A stretch of 64,000 nucleotides of DNA from Lutjanus erythropterus (taxonomy: Eukaryota > Chordata > Actinopteri > Lutjaniformes > Lutjanidae), in assembly GCA_020091685.1 (NCBI GenBank), contig CM034611.1, positions 14,266,719-14,330,718 on the forward strand. Direction: 5' to 3'. A program made the position numbers and the translations under genes. Under the pieces are notes generated by a model. That model was not told the DNA's origin. It searched no databases and saw only the letters and a program-made list of their open reading frames with translations. The first letter of the stretch is position 1, and each line of letters starts with the position of its first letter. This document shows positions 11,012 through 22,252 of this stretch, one piece after another.

Positions 11012-11273
11012 AGAGACAGTTCACCCCAAAATCAATACCACATACATAGTTTCCACATGAGACTACTCACAAAAAGGTTGGTAGATTCAAATGGGTTTTT
11101 TCTGTTTGTTTGTTTGTTTGTTTTTTGACACTCTCAGTAGTTCCAATATATTTGAAAGAAGACAGACATCTCTCTGGACAACATCTCAAAAGCTCAGCAA
11201 TTCACACCAAAACTATCTAGATGGATTAATAGCACAACAGGGAAGAAGAAAAGGATGTATTTTAAAAGTCCCT
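11012..11273 (+). mobile_element. Insertion B (TTAA-flanked MITE) nested in the 10.5-11.3 kb repeat
   Basis: Flanked by TTAA at 11008-11011 and 11274-11277. The ends, reading outward-in, are TTAAAGAGACAGTT and (reverse complement) TTAAAGGGACTTTT. A TTAA duplication is the signature of piggyBac-type insertion. It contains a (TTTG)n tract near 11103-11125. Deleting it restores the host repeat reading from ...GATGAAAAG into GAGAACATCAAAG. Non-coding. Confidence 0.75.
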
Positions 11274-11819
11274 TTAAGAGAACATCAAAGTTATTAGAGT
11301 CCATCCTCTGGTGATCATGGTTTCAATTTTAAAAACTCATTTGTGCAAACCTCAAATAATATCCTAAATAATGTTGCTTGAGGTTGCAGGGCTTGTGCAG
11401 CAGCTTTATGTGCACAATATGTGTATTTTTGGTTGTAATTTGCTACAGTCGCTATGCAATGCTTTATTTACATGTATGTTTTTTTTGTTTGTTTTGTTTT
11501 TTTTCAATTATCATACTGTATGTCTGGACAAAAGAGGGACAGGCTGACATTGACATCACAAAAATCATTCTAATGAGTATACATCTATAGAAGTACCAAT
11601 AAAGTCTAACTTTTGTGTCAGTTCTTATGGTTAGTGCTTCAATCAGTATGTGAACTGTTTTTGCTCACAGTGACACATGGCATCATGACGTACCAGGCAT
11701 GTGATGGTTGTGTGTTTAACCGAGCTTAGGGCCTAACATCCAACTCGCCTTATGGTGCAGAAAAAAAAGAGGTTGAAATTACAGCAGGGGTATGACAACG
11801 CTGATAGGCTATAAAACCA

Positions 11820-12000
11820 TGTCATTTAATGCCCCCTCTCACCCCCCCCCTCAGCCTGGCTCTCTGGTCTACTCGCCATTAAGCCGATTCATCACCTCTT
11901 CAGAGGAGGCCATGAGACAGATCCAGCCTATCAGTCACTCTCTTTAGGATGCGGTTACTATTCTGATGATCAAGGATTTCTGCCATATTAAACGTGGATG
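11820..12000. promoter_or_regulatory. Possible conserved non-coding element
   Basis: Non-repetitive block containing CGCCATTAAGCCGATTCATC and GGATGCGGTTACTATTCTGA. The texture is complex and unlike the surrounding repeats. Conservation is untested. Confidence 0.25.
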
Positions 12001-12149
12001 TGAGCACTGGGGCTAAATCTAAATAATGACTTTAAAACAAAACAGCTCTTTACTGAAAATGTGAGTTTGAAAAGCCACAGTAATAATATCACAAATTAAA
12101 ATATGAAAACACTGATGTAGCTGTAATGTAAGATTTTGTCTGCCACTTG

Positions 12150-12800
12150 AAGCCAGTTGTTTGATATGTCACTTTTCTAATGACCTCTCCAGAGAGAGCC
12201 CCCAGATTTGCATTTTTGGTCCCTGCTCCTGTAATGGAAAAAGGTACAGCGGAGCATATTTCACTGGGCCTGTCAAACCCACTCACGCCCCTCTGCAAAG
12301 CACTCAGGAACTTCATTCCATCGCCGCCCGTTCTCACGGCCGCGCTATGAAATTGACTATGACAAAATTAGCAAACCTAGACTGTTTGGACACATTCCCA
12401 ATATAGTGGGTTTCTCTTTTTTTTTCAAAATGCAATCAAGCCCTGGAACATCAAACATGAAGTCTCCTTGAAAGTTGTTCAGTCTCTTCGGTGCAATATC
12501 CACAGCGGCTATAGATTTATGTAATCGCAAGCTTGTTAGGGAGATTTCTCAGGCCTATTGACAGTGACGTGCACTCGGCTTTGGCAGAGGTGACATCTGG
12601 GAAGCACAATTCTGCTGCACCACCACGCAAAAGCAATTAGAGATCTATATTCCCAGACAGGTCCGGACTTGGCTCTGCGGTGGAGGGATACATGCGGTTT
12701 AATGTCTTTATTAACATGACATGCATGTCCCTTACACAGTCTTTGAATGACAATCAAAGGGTCATCAGGGGAGAGGGGGGCAACAATCAGTTAAATCACA
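12150..12800. promoter_or_regulatory. Possible cluster of conserved non-coding elements
   Basis: Two adjacent repeat-free blocks. The first (12150-12385) contains the octamer ATTTGCAT at 12206-12213 and a GC-rich GCCGCCCGTTCTCACGGCCG part. The second (12480-12775) contains GTAATCGCAAGCTTG, CAAAAGCAATTAGAGATC and TTTATTAACATGACATGCAT. Dense homeodomain/POU-like motifs in unique sequence suggest enhancers, but only a cross-species alignment could show it. Confidence 0.38.
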
Positions 12801-12929
12801 TCTCTGCGGACAAGGCTGTGTTGACAAGTCAGGACATCAGTATGCATTTTCCAAGTAAACTGTACTGAGGATAAAAAAAGAGGTGTCTAAAAAGATATAA
12901 GAACACCTCACAGGAGTTTCTGAACATAA

Positions 12930-13198
12930 AGTAACTGAAATAACACCGGTTATCAGACAATAGAGCGGGACGCTTAATTAGAAACGGTTCCGTTTCAGTT
13001 GGACAAGCTCTGCTCAAACACACCACTTCAGCATTAAATGAATCTCTACTGGCTAAAGTAATTAGTTCAGTCTATTAATTACTATAATCACCCATTATCA
13101 TGTTGGCCTTCATTTTAACATGTTTCATGGATGTAACGAGCCTGTAGCAAAGCCGTTTCCAGGGGATGTTCTCTGTTTGAGTGCTAATTATTGTGTAA
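12930..13198. promoter_or_regulatory. Possible conserved non-coding element rich in TAATTA
   Basis: Unique sequence with AAAGTAATTAGTTCAG at about 13055 and TATTAATTACTATAATCAC next to it, followed by CATTATCATGTTGGCC. It ends at a TTAA where a repeat begins. Clustered TAATTA cores fit homeodomain binding. Conservation is untested. Confidence 0.35.
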
Positions 13199-13357
13199 TT
13201 AAAGGATAAGCCTGGCATTAGGCTATATTTCTTATTGTCAACAAATCCCATTAAAAAGGCCAAAGCCAACAATGTGTTAGTCCGACTAGTAATACTTCCA
13301 AACTTCCCTAGCCTTTCTGTCACTCAAGCCCATTTGTTTCTACTGAAGATGCAAACT
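13199..13357 (+). mobile_element. Short TTAAAGG-starting repeat
   Basis: Starts TTAAAGGATAAGCC and contains TTGTCAACAAATCCCATTAA and CCAAAGCCAACAATGTG, a combination I recall as a widely dispersed fish repeat. The right edge also meets a TTAA (13358-13361), where the next repeat begins. About 160 bp, non-coding. Confidence 0.5.
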
Positions 13358-13993
13358 TTAAAGCTATAATATGTAACATTTCTGCATTAAAATGTGACCA
13401 GCCATATGCTCTATATTCTGAGAAATCTATCTGTAATTTATTCAAGCTAACCACATTTCCAACTAACTGCTAATTTCTATAACTTCCAGGAAACGTGCCA
13501 ACAAGTAACATAAATAAAATTTAATACACAAATATAATTGCTTCAAGAAACAAATAAACAATCAAACAAATCCCCATACACTTTAGTTTAGAGCAAACAT
13601 TACTCAAACTAGAGTAAATATTGCATTTGTTGTGGCCATTGTGTAACATTTATGGGGATTTATTGGCAGAATATGTCAGAAAATGAATATTGAATATTTT
13701 CATGAGTGTACAGTCACCTAAAATAAGAACCATTGTCTTTTCATTACCTTTGAATGAGGGGTTTATATCTACAGAGGTTGTGGGTCCTCTTTCACGGAAG
13801 CTGCCATGTTGCCCCACCACATTTCAACAGTAGCCCAGAACTGACCAACCAAACACTCTAGATACGACATTTTCTGTTCTTCACAAAGTTTCGCAGCCAC
13901 GAAGGCTGTCTTACACGTTTGTAAAGGGAAGCTGAGGCGAGCAGTTGCAATCTACAACCACACTGCTGGATGCCACTAAATCCTACACTGTTA
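13358..13993 (+). mobile_element. Interspersed fish repeat (family F3), long copy
   Basis: Starts TTAAAGCTATAATATGTAAC and ends near GATGCCACTAAATCCTACAC. In between it holds the landmarks GTCACCTAAAATAAGAACC, GGGTCCTCTTTCACGGAAGC, GCCATGTTGCCCCACCAC and CAGTAGCCCAGAACTGACC, which I recall as a common percomorph repeat. A minus-strand copy lies at 31495-32135. There is a possible extra insertion between about 13500 and 13690. Non-coding. Confidence 0.7.
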
Positions 13994-14529
13994 GAAATGG
14001 GTCACAAACAGAATCTTTTAATCTTTAGTAATTTCCTAAAAAAAAAACCTGGACACTACTTTTATGGAACACAGAGCACCGCTGTGGCTCACTGACGGGT
14101 GCCTTCATGTTTGAAAACAGAGAAAATGCAGTGCCATATAGTCTGTCGTACGTGCTAGAAAATGATTTGGTCTCTGTACCTTCCTTTAAATGGTTAAATA
14201 GTTCTCTGTGTGCTTCATTACAGAAGTGTAGCATTTGTTGTACTTATAGTCACATAAAAAAACGACTTTAGTCTAAAACAGGGATCAGAACTCTTCCACC
14301 ATAAATGCATCATGACTTTATCCACACTGTTGCCCCACTGCATACAGCTGGGGGCCTTATTCTTTTTTTGCCCCTACCTGTCAGACAGCCCAAGTCTGCC
14401 ACTGACAGTGAAACACACTATCAAATTGGAAATAATAGACAATTATTGCACAATAAATGAGAAAAATCTTCTATAACATCTAATTTTAATCTCTAGTTAC
14501 AATGCAAACTGCGTCCACAGCACTGAGTT

Positions 14530-14790
14530 TTGCAGGAGCCTTAAATGCTGGCCCTCGGTGAGCTGTGATGAAATAAGGATGGGGTCTGAGACGGAGGTGG
14601 AGTGCGGTAAACAAGGCGGCCCTGCTCCCCAGCTGTGAAGGTGACACAGGGACGCTACACGCAGAACAAGCCCTTTTGATTAATCACAGGATATTTACTA
14701 GCTCAGATCTAATCAAGGACCGCAGGATCACAGGCTACATCATACACGGCCCAGGAATTTACACAGCAGAGTTAACCTGTCACCTGCCAC
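14530..14790. promoter_or_regulatory. Possible conserved non-coding element
   Basis: Unique, GC-balanced block with GGTGAGCTGTGATGAAATAA, CCCTTTTGATTAATCACAGG and CAGATCTAATCAAGGACC. TAAT/ATTA cores lie in otherwise complex sequence. No repeat similarity is seen. Conservation is untested. Confidence 0.28.
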
Positions 14791-15600
14791 TGTCCTCTTC
14801 CTTACATCTATAAACAGTGTGTGTAGGTGGGCCAGCAGCACTTACACACCGCAGCCAGGCGCCCTCAAACAGCTCCAGAAGTGATTGTTTTATTTCCGCT
14901 GAAACAATATAACCTGCAGTCAGATACTCAACACATGTCGTTTGATATAAAACCTTATGGCAGAGGGGAGAAAGAGCCATTTATCTCAAGGTGGTCGTGG
15001 TAATGGGACACAAGAACGTGAGCAGTTTTCTCACAAAGTAAACTACAGCATTGTGTGCAGCAGCGTGTCCTGACAGCCTGGAGCAGTGGGATACTTATTT
15101 CCTGAGGAGGACAGATACTAGCCAAGGACTAACCCAACAATACAAGCAAGAAGGGATTAAGCAATTCTGATCTCTGATGGCTTTTAATGTGACTTTTATG
15201 ATTGATTCAGCACAAAAAGCAGATGGTGATTTTAAAAGAAACATTTCCAATTGGGGATAATTTTACAGTTCCATCTTTCAAGAGTAAAACTAGAATTCTG
15301 ATGTCTCTGCGTGCAGTTTGAAGGTACACTGCATTATCATATCAATTGCTCTGCTAATTATGTCTGAGGGATCAGTTACAAGTCTGTTCAAAGCTATAAT
15401 ACATGGATGTTTAAATACTTAGTAAACATAATTATTAACTTGGATTTCTTTTGTTTGATATTTCACTGAAAACAAAAGTGAGTGAATATTGGTCTTACAT
15501 TGACAAACACAACTCTAAATAAATGCAAACATTGCTCCATATCTGCTGGATGTGTAAATAGACAACACTTAGAACTTGTAAGTTAATATGGTGAACTTGT
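14791..15600. other. Non-coding stretch
   Basis: No gene, recognised repeat or outstanding motif. Confidence 0.4.
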
Positions 15601-15611
15601 TAAGGTTGTCA

Positions 15612-15672
15612 AAAGGCAAAAAAGTCAGTGTTGTGTTTAAACTGTAAACACAACACTGACTTTTTTGCCTTT
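15612..15672 (+). repeat. Perfect 28-bp inverted repeat with 5-base loop
   Basis: Left arm 15612-15639, loop AACTG at 15640-15644, right arm 15645-15672. All 28 pairs are Watson-Crick. The arms begin AAAGGCAAAAAAG and are A-rich on one side. The match stops abruptly on both sides. Such exact symmetry means a recent origin, for example by template switching, or a very young fold-back element. A microRNA precursor would usually show mismatches and a larger loop. Confidence 0.95.
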
Positions 15673-15854
15673 CACCTAAAAAGAAATATCAGGTTTAACA
15701 GTAAAGTTAAACCTGCAAACCTACCTAAGTTAAACCTATAAACACGTTAATTACAATGCATGGTTTAGATAACTTGTGCATCCTTGAAGACAATAAAATC
15801 TAGTGTATATTTCCCTATTTTTGAGCAAAGCTACAACTCCTCTATCAGCATCCA

Positions 15855-16230
15855 GGAATTAAACCTGCAGTGCGGAACCAAGTGGAAACCTCTGGGGCTG
15901 AAAAATGAAGCCAAATCTGAAATGCCAAAAACAGTTTCTGGAGTGGCCACTTGAGGCTGGCTCCAAAAATGAGTCACTCCCCATAAATATTAAAATGCCC
16001 GACTTAACGGCACATATACACGTTTAAACATTAGTACAAAAACTGTAAGGGGGGTGAATTTTTATACAACTGATCTGTTCAAATCACATTAAGGCTTAAA
16101 GTTATGCATAATTAAAGGTGTGCCTGCATTGAAAGACGGGTGGTTACCATCACTGATGGCGAGTTGCTAGGGAGATGCTTGATATGGCGCACCTGAGCTC
16201 CACCCACACTCCACCTCTATTTCTGGAACA
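15855..16230 (+). mobile_element. Interspersed fish repeat (family F6)
   Basis: Landmarks in order: AACCTCTGGGGCTGAAAAAT, CCAAATCTGAAATGCCAAAA, GTGGCCACTTGAGGCTGGCT, AATTAAAGGTGTGCCTGC, and CTTGATATGGCGCACCTGAG with CTCCACCC. I know this combination as one of the most abundant percomorph repeats. Only one copy is in the window. Non-coding. Confidence 0.7.
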
Positions 16231-17439
16231 GCCCAGAGTTACAAAGGCACTGCCAAGATTGTGACAGCCAGAGGAACCACACTGTGAGCTTCACAGTGAC
16301 TCTTCAGAGAACTGTGGGTGACCTCACGAGGATCCGTCCAGTATTTATTATACGGTCTACGTGCTTTTGTCTCTCTTTGGAGAAGACACAAACACTGCTG
16401 ACGTGTTCTTGAGACGTACACCTGTAACACTCATTGCTCCTGATAGTTCCAGGCATGTGTTCAGAAATAATTAAAAAATACAGAGAAATTTACATTGCTA
16501 ATCCATTGTTAGGTGGGTATGTAATGCACACATACTGTCAGAAACTTTTCTTGGATGTTTCTTAGGTTTTTCCTGCCATAGGCTCAGCCATATTACTAGT
16601 GGCTATAGCGTACTCCGTCACTACAGTTACTCCCTCCCCCAGTCCTGGCAAACCAATCATTCAGATGACTGACGTAAAACTCAACACAACCAGTGAGCTG
16701 GCATGAGAATGTTGCAACAGACAATATATTTAAACACACTGAGAAATACAGAGTGGTTTACCTGGTGGTGACAAGCTATTTTGTGAACTCGTTTGGCAAG
16801 GGCTTGAATCTAGCAAACGTTCATTTGTATGTAAAAGTTTTACGTTCCAGCTTTAAGCTTGGCTGGATTGGGAGAAACAAAACAAATGCATGCAGAGACA
16901 TAAAGATGCATAAATGAATCCCACTTTAATTATGTATCAAAATTCCTTGAAAACACAACTGTGCCTTTAGCAACGGTTGACTGGTACGATTTCTGTTGTT
17001 CAATTTGTTGTAGCCGATATATTACAATAATTATACTTTTGTAAAAAGCATTTGCCTGAAAGTGCATGAAATCGATATAGACGTAACCTTTAGTGTGACC
17101 TGTGAGCTGTCTTTTGTTGTTAGCACGTTTACAGGAGGAGACAGAGGCAGCGGTCGAAGCGCTGCAGCCCTTCTGTATTTATTTAGGGTTCGGGATAAAG
17201 CGTGGCCTGTGCTATTGTGTCGCCTGGAAAATGTCACTCCACAGGGGGGTTTGTCTCAGTTCGTACAGGTTTAAAGGAAACCCTGACAGTGGACACACAA
17301 CAGGAACTGGTAAAGACTGGTAAAAGGACAAAATATGAGGCCCATACAAGGAGACTGTATTGTAACTATGGTTTATGCTTCCCTGATTGTTTTAAATTGC
17401 TTTTGTCCCTCATCCATACAAATGTGATGAAGCCCTCAG
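16231..17439. other. Non-coding stretch with overlapping short frames
   Basis: Plus-strand frames near 17060-17320 overlap each other in three frames and resemble no family I know. There is no supported gene or repeat. Confidence 0.4.
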
Positions 17440-17745
17440 TGACAATTTGAGATAAAGCGTTCTTGTTTGTGTTGAATCACAAGTGATCTGTGGTGTTTAA
17501 GCAATAGATCACTTAGCGCTATTGAGCCAGATCTCTGCCGCATGAGCCCCGGACAAATAGTTAGTCTATTAGATGAGAGCGTTTTTGTCAGTCTCCCCGT
17601 CTCCCTGATATTTCCTCAGAGTGACGAGTCACATTAGACGCCAGGAGGAAGAGTAATTTCTGTGTCACATCCCTTTAGCCCGACCTCGCTGACAATCACC
17701 AAGAAGAGGGCGTTCTCACTAAAAATTAATCACATTTGCCTTTTT
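17440..17745. promoter_or_regulatory. Possible conserved non-coding element
   Basis: Unique sequence of high complexity, including AAGCAATAGATCACTTAGCG, GACAAATAGTTAGTCTATTA, AGTGACGAGTCACATTAGAC and AAAAATTAATCACATTTGCC. AGTGACGAGTCAC is a near-palindrome. No repeat similarity is seen. This is one of the more enhancer-like blocks by texture. Conservation is untested. Confidence 0.38.
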
Positions 17746-18225
17746 AATGGCATCCCTCAACTCTCTGCCAAGAATTCACAATCATCTTCCTGCCATTGTG
17801 CTGCTCCTGCGGCTCAGTATCTCTGGCGGTGACAAAGTGATTTCAAGGAGTGTATCAATACTTACATCACCCCTCTGGCCCTCACTCTTCAGTGTTGACA
17901 CTGCAGCACTCGGAGCCAGGCCGAACTGGCAGAAGGCCATCCACTTCAGAGATAAACAGGCAGAGATACGCAGCGGCAGATTTAAGGCTCAAATTCATCA
18001 TGTTTTTAGATAATAAATTGTTAAAAGAAAGTGCACTCACCACCATGCAGGGATTCTCTTCCAGTGAGAGAAGATCAGGGTTTTCAGGAGGCATTTGTCT
18101 ATTTAAGATAGTCATGGCTAAACCATAGGCTGATATTTTCATTGTGTACAAACTACAACAAAGAAGTGAGACAAGATCAAAAATATGAAACCAGACGCTC
18201 TGTTATTATTGTAGTTTAAACATGA

Positions 18226-18557
18226 TTAAAGAAATAGTTCTGTTTTTCAATTTTTCTCTACTTTACCTCGCTGTCAGACAGCCTTTTCTGACAGGAAACA
18301 CTGTTATATAACCCAAATATCGCTCTCTCCAAAGCCACCAGACCCCTTTGGCAGTTATCATGTGACTTAATGTTACTGTGTGACTTCAGTGAATCTTAAC
18401 TAACCCCGTAAACATCAAAGTAACTAACCAATCAAAGGAGCAGTTGATGAGCAACTCCCATGCTCTGTGAAATAAAATTACTGATGGTTGCCAGTGGAGT
18501 CTGGTGGCTTTGTAGAGAGAGATATTTGGCTTCAAAAAATCCAAACCATCCCTTTAA
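18226..18557 (+). mobile_element. Palindromic TTAA-flanked MITE (family F4)
   Basis: TTAA occurs at both ends (18226-18229 and 18554-18557). The long inverted arms match: CAAATATCGCTCTCTCCAAA near 18316 pairs with the region containing TAGAGAGAGATATTTGG near 18514, and CCACCAGAC pairs with GTCTGGTGG. The outer ends read TTAAAGAAATAGTT and (reverse complement) TTAAAGGGATGGTT. A diverged copy is at 47200-47550. Non-coding. Confidence 0.75.
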
Positions 18558-20550
18558 AGTACAACATAAGGGCAGATATATGACAATATATACCATGAGA
18601 TTATATGAATTTGGACTGTTTTTACTGTGGTAGCTATCCCATTTAATATTTTGTGTATATAAAGATAATTGTGAGCAATACTGGAATTTAGTATAATTTC
18701 TGCATTAATATGAAAAAGTTTTGGCGTTTATGTCATTGTAAATGAACATCTGGTTATTTTATCCGTAAACAGTTTATATTATTGAAAATTTACTATATCA
18801 TAGTATGTACCAATGAGAAGGTTGATGGTTATCGTACCATGTACACATTCTTCTTTTTAAAATGGCTTCAAGTTTCATGTCTGTCAAGAAATACTGCATG
18901 AAATTATAAAGAAATTTGTTCAAACAGCACAAAAGTCCTGATATTTTCATTCTATTCAGGGCCAATGTAAATGATAATTATAATAATTGTGTGATACCAT
19001 ATACTGTGATATTTTCTGAGACACTTATGACACCAGGAAAATCTCATACTGTTGCAATCAGAGCTGTGACATAAGATTTATGGTTCAAATTCACATGTTT
19101 CCTACTACAGCAACAGGCCAAAATTGATTGATTTTTGTAATGGCTCATGAAAAAGCAATTTTTAAAAGCAGGCACATTTTGGGATTTTTTAAGAGTTCTC
19201 AGTAAACTACAGATTCACTACTTTGCTTCACTTAAATTGTGTCAAACAGAATTGGACTCTGGGCACAAATAACAAAGTTTATATGATGAGAGGACGCCGA
19301 ACTGTCTCATTCTCTCAGTAAAGACAGAAATGGTTTCTGCTGCCATCAAATATTCAGACAGACTTGTAATTCCTGGTGAGTGAGCAGGCCTGTAAAAATG
19401 ACTGGAAAACAAAACACTTGTGGTAAAACAATGTTCTGAGGACATTCTGTCAGATTCCTCTCTTTTTTACAGATTTCATCACTGAGCCGCGGTGGCGTAA
19501 ATGCTTTAAAACACTTTGACATAACATGCTGCGTCCAGAGACCCTCCGCCTCTGAATAATGAATCTACAGTATGTTCCGAACAGCTGTCTTCTTGCAAGA
19601 AGTTTTTTTTCAGGGCTTTTGGTCGCATCGCTCAAGTCCTTTTTAAGAAACCAGCATCATTTGAGATAATTCACCCGATTCTTGTTGCAACAACAACTGA
19701 CCAATCAGCGGTGCTCTATTTCGCGACAAGCGACCATTATTGGCTGAGAAGCAGCGACAAAGTCACCATCATCCTCCATTCTTGCTGCCCCCGCTCTTCA
19801 TATTTAATTCAGAGGTTGTGTATTTCTTTATGATTGCAACATCTGCTTGCTCCCAGTGCCAGCTCCCTCTGTCAGCCACCCTCTGTTCAATAATTCCTGT
19901 CCTGACCCCTAAGAGCCCCTGACATCACGGCACCGGCTGCTGCTCAAACTTCACCGGGACCAGACACAAAGGTACAGGTGCCCGCCACCAAATCATCTGG
20001 CTTATAAACCTGCTTCACCTACATCATTGGGTTTGTTGTTGTTGGGCCAAGTGAACTCTTTCTGCCATCACAAAAAAAAAAAAAAGACAGGGACACAGAC
20101 AGGGTCCTACAGATAAAGCAATAATTAAGAAGACATTGCATATTGTATCATCAGTTTTAAGTGAAACTGTGCAACTCCAATCAAGTTTGTGTCTCATGGA
20201 TAAGAGGTGGAAAAAATAACGTGAACATCACATGGATATGGACTTATATTGAAACTTAACCACAATCACAATCACAAACTCAACTGCAATCGCTGATAAC
20301 TAAGAGAGGTCTGGCAATTTGGTAATTAAGTTTTCAATAAAGGAACACAGGAGGATAGTGTTTTAAAAAATATTTAATATGTATAAAGGAGGAAATTAAT
20401 GTTATCTATTTCACTGTTATTTCTCTCTCTGCCAGCACATTTATCATGTGTCTGTTGTCTAGTTTGGCTGTAAAATGTGTGTCAAGATGGATGCCTCATC
20501 TACAGCAAAGCAAATCTATCTACATGTACAAACCAAGTAACCTGAACTGG
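18558..20550. other. A+T-rich non-coding stretch
   Basis: Much of 18560-19150 is A+T-rich and may be old transposon debris (GATATTTTCT, ATTGTGAGCAATACTGGAA), but I cannot assign it. Around 19670-19750 there are CCAATCAGCG and ATTGGCTGAG, which are CCAAT-like on both strands. I see no transcript to go with them. A 13-base A run is at about 20071. Confidence 0.4.
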
Positions 20551-20554
20551 AATG

Positions 20555-21065
20555 ATGCCAACATATGCAGCAACAGTATGCAACTAATACGAGATGCCTT
20601 TAGAACAGTATTTGCAATTGTGATTTAGTCACTTTGGTCCTTTTCTTAAAGTAGGGCTGCAAGATGTGGTAAAAAAAAAATAAAATAATAATAACATTAT
20701 GATGACATTTGTTGGAGTCTTTGCCAAACAAACATGATTTCGTATATCTGGGGAACAAATCTGTTAGCCAGGGCATCATCTCTGCAGCACTACAGTACTT
20801 CATTATAATGCTGTTGTGTCACATTTCCCCATTTTGGATATTGCACTTCTCCTGTTTCTTCAGCCAAACAAACCATTTACAAAGTCACCGGATCATCCGC
20901 GTGACATCAATGCATTGCCACTAAGCTGAAAACAGGGCTGTTTTTCTTAGGTCCTGAAAAGTTGTCATTTAGGAGATGAATGTTTTTCACTGGATAGTGA
21001 CGAAATGCAGAAACAGTGTGCAACAAATATGAGATACCTTTGGAGAGATTTTTGTAATTTGATTT
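20555..21065 (+). repeat. Direct repeat flanking a hAT end
   Basis: About 65 bases at 20555-20620 (GCAGCAACAGTATGCAACTA...) recur at about 20990-21055 (GCAGAAACAGTGTGCAACAA...) with roughly three quarters of bases shared, in the same orientation. Between them lies a family G1 left end. This could be one old repeat split by the G1 insertion, with part duplicated. Confidence 0.5.
20652..20860 (+). mobile_element. hAT-type MITE (family G1), left part only
   Basis: Starts TAGGGCTGCAAGAT. Its later part (CTCTGCAGCACTACAGTACT, TTCATTATAATGCTGTTG, TTTTGGATATTGCACTTC) matches 27055-27160 in the split copy. The expected GCAGCCCTA right end is missing, so this is a truncated copy. Confidence 0.6.
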
Positions 21066-22140
21066 TGTTACCCAGCATATTTGACTTGCCTAGCCCATCT
21101 GCGACTCTCTGCCCCAAACCCACTCGTTCCACTTGACACATTAATCTATAAAATTGGTCACAAATAAATAGTTTCATCTTTAAGGCCGTTAATTTCCTAA
21201 AACAGCTGAATATAGTAGATAAATCCTGTATTTTTTTAAAATACAGCTGAAATCAACATTAGCTGTTAAAGTTTTTACTCATGTACACAGAGAAAGTACC
21301 TTTACATAACAATCACACAGCAAATTGAGCTGTTCTGAGTCAACTCTGTTTTTAAAACAATTTCCATCTGTCTTCATACTAAGTAGCAAACGATACCGTA
21401 GCTCATGCATCAGATCTCATAACAAAGTCTCCTTTCTCATGCCTGCTTTTGACTGGTTGCTGCATACAGCAGTTTGAGGTTGAGACTCCAAGCATATGTA
21501 TTTCACATGACAGTCATTCAGTGAACTTCTGCTCTTAAAAACAATGAGCTGTAAGTACCTTTAGATTAACAGTTACAACCTTAACCTTTAGCTGTTAAAT
21601 CACAATTTATTTCCCTAGATAGGCACTGTACTTTTTAGCCTCTGTTACTCAAACAGGAGGAAACAGTGCAGATATTGGGGACTATTTCCAGATGTGGATT
21701 AATACACACTTGCTGTACTAATGAGTATTTAGACTCAATCTGCCCTCCTTCATCTCTCTAACAGTTTTAAACTGAATTTTTTGTTGAATCTCTTTCTTTT
21801 GACTTGAAACTCTATAATGTACTAGTTTTCATGCCTTGTCTTGCATTTTATTTATCATATGTAATTGACATACATTATTTGCTACCTTCTTGGCCAAGTC
21901 ACCATTGAAAAAGAGATTTTATTTCAACTGTTTTTTTTAAAAGATTAAATAAATAAACGTATGGGAGCCATGGTCATTGCCAGATTCATCATTTTATAAT
22001 GTTATTTTCCTGTTAGAGGGTTTTTTTTTATTTTGAAGCTTGACAATGAAATTATTAATATTATATCATTCGACAATGGTTATGACATCTACACCATGTT
22101 TAGAGGCACTGTGGTAGGTTTACTTACATCAGATTTACAG
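21066..22140. other. A+T-rich non-coding stretch
   Basis: No gene or repeat recognised. Confidence 0.4.
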
Positions 22141-22252
22141 CTTGCCAACACTTGAGACTGATCAAAGCATTTTGTCTGGTTTTCTCAGCGTGATCCTCGT
22201 TGTGAGAGACATTGAAGGTGGCGGGGTCCATAAACAGATGCTACCCACTGAC

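Larger units (their letters stand above)
10457..11340 (+). mobile_element. Interspersed fish repeat interrupted by two insertions
   Basis: Three separated pieces (about 10457-10504, 10746-11011, 11274-11340) join into one repeat type common in percomorphs. Its landmarks are GAGTCTATAGCCATGCTAG, the GCTAACATGCTGATGCTAA alternation, CAGCTGAGGCTGATG, TGGTGGTGCTATAGATGAAA and AAAGTTATTAGAGTCCATCC. The gaps are two independent insertions described separately. No open frame. I know this repeat by pattern, not by name. Confidence 0.7.

Noticed and set aside
19670-19760. CCAAT-like boxes on both strands as a promoter
   Set aside because: No transcript, TATA or GC box, and no open frame downstream supports a promoter.
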